A stretch of DNA of 64,000 bases from Ferdinandcohnia sp047238305 (GTDB lineage: Bacteria > Bacillota > Bacilli > Bacillales > Bacillaceae_L). Shown in pieces: positions 60,001-64,000 of the stretch. A model generated the notes under the pieces. That model was not told the DNA's origin. It ran no database searches and saw only the letters and a program-made list of their open reading frames with translations. Made by a program: the position numbers and the translations under genes. The stretch is from NCBI RefSeq assembly GCF_047238305.1, contig NZ_JBDFMO010000001.1, positions 1,364,001 through 1,428,000 of the forward strand. The letters are read 5' to 3'. Each line of letters opens with the position of its first letter. Within the stretch, counting starts at the first letter, position 1.

Positions 60001-62064
60001 GCCAAGGTTGTAAACGGGACGTTCGGTGCCAATTTGAATCTGTCAGGGCTGAAGGATGGACCGTTAACATTTGAAGCTCGACAAACGGATCGAGCGGGGA
60101 ATCGAAGTATTGCAGAGGCGTTGACGATTGAGAAGGATACAGTCGTTGAAAATGCAGTCGCAACGAAGAATGGCTTCCGCTATGAAAACCTGCAGTACAT
60201 TTATACGGTGATCGGAACGGCTGAGGAGAACGCCAAGGTTGAGGTTTCCCTTTTTGATAATGATAAAAATGTACTCGTGACACGAATTGCAAATGCAGAT
60301 GAAAATGGATTTTATTCTGTCGATGTGTATGTGGACAACGCCTCTAACGTTGCGTCGGCATCTGTTACGCAAACCGATGTCGCTGGAAATACGAGCGAGG
60401 TCACCAATGTTCCGATGAGTTCGTATGCCGTAACGCAAGGTGATACTTTGTATAGTGTCGCGAAGCGCTATAACACGACGGTTGATTCATTGATGTCATT
60501 GAATAACTTGACAAGTGACGTGATTCAGCCGAACCAAACATTACGCCTGCCGATTACAGCAAGCGAGGTTATCAATCTTGGGTATATGTACTTTGGCAAC
60601 ACGAAGCAATATGTAAATACCGTGAATTCCACGGGGCATGCGGTGAATATTGCGTCGCCAAGCTATTTTGATATTAATGCAGATGGAACACTTAAGCTCA
60701 CCTATCAGGTTGACCAGAATTTTATCGAAACGATGCATAGACAAGGAGTGCGCGTTGTTCCATTTTTAAGTAATCATTGGAACCGTGATGTGGGTCGTGC
60801 GATGCTTGCGAACAAGGAGCTTGCGGCCCAGCAAATTGCCGATGCCATCGCACGCTATAATCTGGATGGAGTCAATGTTGATATTGAAAATGTAACTGAT
60901 GCGGACCGCGCCAACTATACCGAATTTGTTCGGTTGCTGCGCGAAAAAATACCGCCGACAAAGGAGGTGTCCGTTGCCGTTGCAGCCAATCCGAATAGCT
61001 GGAATGCAGGGTGGCATGGGTCTTACGACTACACAAATCTTGCGAAGTACGCGGATTATCTCATGATCATGACGTATGACGAGAGCTATCAGGGTGGCGA
61101 CCCTGGCTCGGTAGCGAGCTATTCGTGGGTTGAAAAATCAATTCAGTACGCGCTGGCACAGGATGTCGCACCGGATAAGATTGTTCTTGGAATCGCGCAT
61201 TTTGGACGCTATTGGATAGAGGGGCAAAGCTATGGTGGTTATGGAATATCTAACTCGCAGGTCCAGACGTTGATTGATCGCTATAACGGCACCGTTGTGT
61301 TTGATGAGGTGAGCAAAACGCCAAAAGCGATTGTCACGATAAAAGAGGGCGATCCGGTGACATTCGTGAGTGGCGCTGCGCTTTCACCTGGAACCTACAC
61401 GATTTGGTTTGAAAATGACGAATCGATTCAGGCAAAGCTTGGGCTTGTCGGCAAATACAATCTTCGCGGCGTCGGAAACTGGAGCCTCGGTCAGGAAAAC
61501 AAAAGTGTCTGGAACAGCTATACGACAACATTGCCTAACACCGTACCAGTTGTATCGCCGGTCTACACAGGACCAGTTCAGAACTATAAAACGTACACAG
61601 TTGCTGCAGGCGATACGCTCTGGGTAATTGCGAACCGCAACGGTACAACGGTGAGTCAATTGAAAGATGCAAACGGCCTAACATCAGATTCGTTATATGT
61701 CGGACAGGTATTGCGGGTGCCAACGGATGAAGCGGTGAGTGTCGTAACACCGCCGACTCCGCCAGCACCTGCGTACACAGTGAATTATACAGTTGTCTCG
61801 GGCGATACACTGTCGGCAATAGCTGCTAAAAATGGCACCACCGTAACCGCTATAAAAAATGCAAACAACTTAACGTCAGACATGATCTACGTCGGACAAG
61901 TATTGAAAGTACCAACAAACGTAGTGGTGCACACCGTCGCTTCAGGTGACACCTTATACGGAATTGCCAAACGCTATAACACCACCGTCGCCAACATAAA
62001 AACGGCAAATAATCTAACAAGTGACATCCTAAGTATTGGACAAACGTTGAAGATACCAGTTTAA
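57085..62064 (+). CDS. Very large LysM / Ig-like / GH18 cell-wall protein
   Basis: 1659 residues. Short N-terminal region with a membrane or signal segment (about 68-88), then four LysM domains (about 100-144, 146-190, 214-262, 282-327), eight Ig-like modules of about 95 residues (about 346-1109, each ending VEKDT or similar), a fifth LysM (about 1113-1157), a GH18 domain (about 1162-1482) with LDGVNVDIENV, catalytic Glu1268, and three C-terminal LysM (about 1502-1659). LysM binds peptidoglycan; GH18 cleaves GlcNAc bonds as in spore enzymes YaaH and YdhD. TTG at 57085 follows GAGGTG; a TTG seven codons upstream has no site. Confidence 0.88.
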   Translation: MEIQGYKLVKDKDEYTLVIFLDSQMTEFASEFGGHFQHEKKDLNTQIRNLVKQKFPHLPIRVAKVLAGSMLITTFYLGATAPKVGAQTISGQTQAVNDIYTVKAGDTLYSIAMRYNVSVDSIKKVNGLMTNMLFVGQQLKLPFFTYTVASGDTLYNIAKRYNTTVDQIRTANQLKSDMLMIGQKLRIPLLEATLAPQPVEETETTTAPAPTPETFTYTVAAGDTLYGISTRFGTTVDELKSLNNLTSNVLNIGQVLKISGSEVTPTNPTPTAPAPEPTPVTSSYTVAAGDTLYSISQRFGTTVDAIQTTNNLTTTNLFIGQVLTIPDGQAVPTTPEEPIQETTPAIKLEAPTLVTTQVINSQSAAAYPVKGTAEPASRVQVVFFDGVNAPITTEVLANEKGEFSTFVNLSKLRDGPISITSKAVDSSGNESGMTKLSLKKDTTVVAPIFQELQDITGKNVAQYTFAGTAEPNATISIRATDGLKQAAETTIKSNENGIFQTELDLSGLKDGAITITATTTDAAQNRSTPAQVTVTKDSIVGEPVIDTKQPITTQNANSYTLVGMADPGSTVQIVLSDRVNPEITVEAVANESGEFRTNVGLRALNDGEIFVTASAVDEHGNQSDVEQATLIKETTLAPPVINNTEIINSMNATTYHIYGMAQPGTTVDITVSDGVNPDIITSTTANENGEYNVAIDVSAMLDTNLTISAFQTSAAGITSNVSNVTVEKDTKAPTAPIFNNNHFITGENQATYELIGKAEANSDLQIRIFNGNGQEQVVTATTNENGEYRVPVDLTDFSDGDVSFELTQIDRAGNVSPAVTKTLVKDTVGPNTIQLETPLPIFSDNVLVYPIRGVVEPHSTVVIEISDGVNVVTKTVETDDDGRFEDIFDLSTLKDGELTASIRAKDNAGNVGEAQNITFEKDTTAPAGVVTNQPDFVNLENQSNFTITGSSVEEGATIEMVVSDGTTTVTQTAKVVNGTFGANLNLSGLKDGPLTFEARQTDRAGNRSIAEALTIEKDTVVENAVATKNGFRYENLQYIYTVIGTAEENAKVEVSLFDNDKNVLVTRIANADENGFYSVDVYVDNASNVASASVTQTDVAGNTSEVTNVPMSSYAVTQGDTLYSVAKRYNTTVDSLMSLNNLTSDVIQPNQTLRLPITASEVINLGYMYFGNTKQYVNTVNSTGHAVNIASPSYFDINADGTLKLTYQVDQNFIETMHRQGVRVVPFLSNHWNRDVGRAMLANKELAAQQIADAIARYNLDGVNVDIENVTDADRANYTEFVRLLREKIPPTKEVSVAVAANPNSWNAGWHGSYDYTNLAKYADYLMIMTYDESYQGGDPGSVASYSWVEKSIQYALAQDVAPDKIVLGIAHFGRYWIEGQSYGGYGISNSQVQTLIDRYNGTVVFDEVSKTPKAIVTIKEGDPVTFVSGAALSPGTYTIWFENDESIQAKLGLVGKYNLRGVGNWSLGQENKSVWNSYTTTLPNTVPVVSPVYTGPVQNYKTYTVAAGDTLWVIANRNGTTVSQLKDANGLTSDSLYVGQVLRVPTDEAVSVVTPPTPPAPAYTVNYTVVSGDTLSAIAAKNGTTVTAIKNANNLTSDMIYVGQVLKVPTNVVVHTVASGDTLYGIAKRYNTTVANIKTANNLTSDILSIGQTLKIPV

Positions 62065-62069
62065 GTAAG

Positions 62070-62111
62070 GACCCGAATGCCTTGGAGGTGTTCGGGTCTT
62101 GCTTCTTTTTT
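62070..62111 (+). terminator. Terminator of the LysM/GH18 gene
   Basis: GACCCGAA / TTCGGGTC stem with a 13-base loop, then TTGCTTCTTTTTT. Confidence 0.8.
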
Positions 62112-62113
62112 GT

Positions 62114-62380
62114 TAGTGACAGTATTTTTCGGATAGTGACAGTATTGTTGATAAATGTGAGCGGCGGGAATTGTATGAAATCGACACAAGTATCTGTCGG
62201 TAACACAAATATGAGTGAATTCACGCAAAAATGTGTGGGCTGACGCAAAAAGGCTGAGAACGGCGCAAAAAAAGTGAGACCGAAGCAAATATGTGTAGGA
62301 CGACTCAAATTCGTGCCCCGAGACGTAAACCCCGATTCTAAGACGCAAATATCAGTATGAAAACGCAAACCCGTGTGCAG
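62114..62380 (-). repeat. Array of GACGCAAA motifs spaced 20 bp
   Basis: The CAAA core (or its variants) falls at 62187, 62206, 62226, 62246, 62266, 62286, 62306, 62326, 62346 and 62366: one step of 19, then eight of exactly 20 bp. Two TAGTGACAGTATT words 20 bp apart (62114, 62134) open the region. The core is the reverse complement of the TTTGCGTC motif at 38.0 kb. No gene in this 400-bp gap. Confidence 0.85.
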
Positions 62381-62476
62381 ACTACATTCTCTCTTCTGCA
62401 AAATGTTACCAACCACATTATTTTATAAGGATTTATGATATGATAGTGTCATAGTTAGAAGAGAAGGGTGAATGAT

Positions 62477-63550
62477 TTGAAGGTTATTGGACGGAACGAT
62501 CTTTGTACATGTGGGAGTGGGAAAAAATACAAAAAATGCTGTGGCCGGTCTGCGGTTGTTTCGATCGATCAAGTCGTAGAAAACGAGCTTAACGATATCC
62601 AGCATGATATGTTTCAATACGCATTTCATATGTATGAAGAGTTTTTAGATGACGTTTTGGAAGAGTATGCGGATATTTTTGATGAGCTTCCAGAGGATGT
62701 GTATGATTTATTCTCATTCTTTTCACGCGTTTGGGTGGTTAGCTCGATTCCGGTTGAGGAGAAAACGATTCTAGAAGAGTATGTCGACATCTATGGTCCA
62801 AAATGTAGTCGTCCACGTACGCGCGATCTTTTAAAGAAATGGAAAGAGGCGCGACCATCTGCCTACACGGTGACTGAGGTAGATGAGCGGGGAACCTATA
62901 TGACGATACGTGATATTTTTACAGAAAACGAGCACCGCGTGCGGATTTATGAAACAGAGACGGGAGTCGAAGCAGGTTATTTTGTGTTCGGAACGTTATT
63001 GCCTGCTGGAGCGAACTCCATCTTTTTCCCAACATTTCTTGAGTTGCCAACGGAATTTGCGGGAGATATGCGAAATATGATCCTAGAACTCTTTGAAAAG
63101 AGTGGCGAGAGCAATCCGGTTGATTTTATGTCACATGAATTTATCAATGTATTCATGGTGTTTATGTTTGGAAAGGCGAAAATAACGGCAGAGGATTATC
63201 AGTGGAAGACGCCAAAACAGCAAGAGGTCGCCGAAATGTTCCAGATTCGAATGAAAGAGTACGATTACGATGAAGACATTATTGGGATAGGTCTTTCATT
63301 GTGGCATATGTATTGTGAGCGTAAAAATCCAAGGATTATCAAAACGGGAATTTATGAAGCCGCATTGGTGTATATGATTGAACAAATTTATCCATATGAG
63401 GGCACTTCTACTTATGAAGAGCTTGCAGAAGAATATGATGTGTCACCAAGCAGCATTTCCACAAAATTCAAGGAACTAGAGAAAATTCTTCTTGAGGAAA
63501 TTGTGAAATACAAGGAACTTGTCGATCGCGATGAATTTGATGAAGAGTAA
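62477..63550 (+). CDS. SEC-C motif protein, unknown function
   Basis: 357 residues. The start carries an SEC-C zinc motif, GRNDLCTCGSGKKYKKCCG (about 4-22), like the C-terminus of SecA, which binds zinc and SecB or ribosomes. The rest is unlike known enzymes; near the C-terminus STYEELAEEYDVSPSSISTKFKELEKILL looks like a helix-turn-helix. TTG at 62477 follows AAGGGTGAATGAT; the GTG at 62468 lies in that site. Role unknown. Confidence 0.8.
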   Translation: MKVIGRNDLCTCGSGKKYKKCCGRSAVVSIDQVVENELNDIQHDMFQYAFHMYEEFLDDVLEEYADIFDELPEDVYDLFSFFSRVWVVSSIPVEEKTILEEYVDIYGPKCSRPRTRDLLKKWKEARPSAYTVTEVDERGTYMTIRDIFTENEHRVRIYETETGVEAGYFVFGTLLPAGANSIFFPTFLELPTEFAGDMRNMILELFEKSGESNPVDFMSHEFINVFMVFMFGKAKITAEDYQWKTPKQQEVAEMFQIRMKEYDYDEDIIGIGLSLWHMYCERKNPRIIKTGIYEAALVYMIEQIYPYEGTSTYEELAEEYDVSPSSISTKFKELEKILLEEIVKYKELVDRDEFDEE

Positions 63551-63556
63551 TATATG

Positions 63557-63583
63557 CAACCCACTACCTGGGTTGTTTTTTTT
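63557..63583 (+). terminator. Terminator of the SEC-C gene
   Basis: CAACCCA / TGGGTTG stem with a short loop followed by eight T. Confidence 0.85.
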
Positions 63584-63698
63584 GTGGGTAAAAAGAACTA
63601 ACGTACAGACTTTCGACTCATTTTTACGGAAAATAAAGGAATTTGTCGGATTCCTGTGTAATTTGTATCAATGATGATACGAAAGGGAGGATTTGGAA

Positions 63699-64000
63699 AT
63701 GAAGAAAATGGTCAAACTTTTAGGTATTGTGTTTTTACTGTTGATGCTTGTTCTTCCTGGAAACACCGCTTCTGCACATGGGGATGATTGCGAATGTGGC
63801 GTGACCTATTTGCAAGGAGCAGAGCGCAATAAGGCTGTTGCGAACACGTTGAAATTAACAGAGTTTAAGATAGTGAAGGCAGACCTAGGAAAAGAGGGCT
63901 ATGAATTTGCCGGAGCGGATCAGGTAATGGTTGTCCATATGCCTTTTGAAGGAACCATTTTAACAATCGTTGCAGTTCCATTTGTACATAAAAATGGGGA
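63699..64000 (+). CDS. Secreted protein, 3' end cut by window edge
   Basis: The first 100 residues are visible. Signal peptide at about 1-26 (LLGIVFLLLMLVLPGNTASA, cut after ASA likely), then HGDDCECGV with two cysteines and the stretch YLQGAERNKAVANTLKL. ATG behind GAAAGGGAGGATTTGGAA. It looks like a small exported Bacillus protein; I do not recognise the family from this part. Confidence 0.75.
   Translation, partial: MKKMVKLLGIVFLLLMLVLPGNTASAHGDDCECGVTYLQGAERNKAVANTLKLTEFKIVKADLGKEGYEFAGADQVMVVHMPFEGTILTIVAVPFVHKNG

Overview
The window comes from the chromosome of an endospore-forming, flagellated member of the Bacillaceae (Bacillus in the broad sense). The evidence is a set of genes that sit together in Bacillus genomes: murA-spoIID, spoIIQ, spoIIID-mbl-flhO-flhP, fabZ, ywpF-ssbB and ywqA-ywqB. 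Start codons are ATG, GTG and TTG behind strong AGGAGG-type ribosome binding sites. A nuo operon is present, which Bacillus subtilis 168 lacks, so this is not B. subtilis; I cannot name the genus safely.

Layout. 1-6.8 kb: end of a complex I operon (nuoH, cut by the window edge, to nuoN). 7-13 kb: ywzB-like gene, an 830-bp gap, murA, spoIID, a VanZ gene, a repeat array and spoIIQ. 13-15.5 kb: yxlEFG-like ABC export operon and a secreted cupredoxin. 15.5-20.8 kb: Lrp-type regulator ywrC, ywrD, the two-subunit chromate transporter ywrB-ywrA, pcp, and a second, paralogous chromate transporter pair. 21.3-26.5 kb: a sodium/solute symporter with its small subunit, a cNMP/CBS/nucleotidyltransferase regulator and a DEDDh exonuclease, preceded by a possible CcpA site. 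26.7-33.1 kb: spoIIID, mbl, flhO, flhP, an EpuA-like gene, fabZ, ywpF and ssbB. 33.4-38 kb: a self-regulated GntR-ABC cluster and an ECF sigma factor. 38-43.3 kb: repeat arrays, then ywqA (SNF2 helicase) and ywqB (SWIM protein). 44-48.5 kb: a NarL-type two-component system and a secreted subtilase. 48.6-50.7 kb: a complete IS1182-type element. 50.8-57 kb: small genes, glpP, a GGDEF-EAL protein, a DUF1659-DUF2922-yvrJ cluster and a frameshifted Rpn nuclease gene between direct repeats. 57-64 kb: a very large LysM/Ig-like/GH18 protein, a SEC-C protein and the start of a secreted protein.

The coding part is mostly ordinary core Bacillus chromosome. The unusual part is the non-coding DNA. Three intergenic loci (11.4, 20.8 and 38.3 kb) carry tandem arrays with unit lengths of 51-53 bp and complementary arms, although their sequences are unrelated. 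Two loci (38.0 and 62.1 kb) carry arrays of a short motif (TTTGCGTC or its complement GACGCAAA) repeated almost exactly every 20 bp, in opposite orientations. A dispersed family of GGGAC/GTCCC palindromes lies at or close behind several stop codons. A hairpin repeat near 30.6 and 52.6 kb keeps its pairing through compensatory changes. These are the best candidates for something not yet described.

Several small genes, including ones of 54, 41 and 38 codons at 9.4, 38.2 and 52.8 kb, have good ribosome binding sites and are easily missed.
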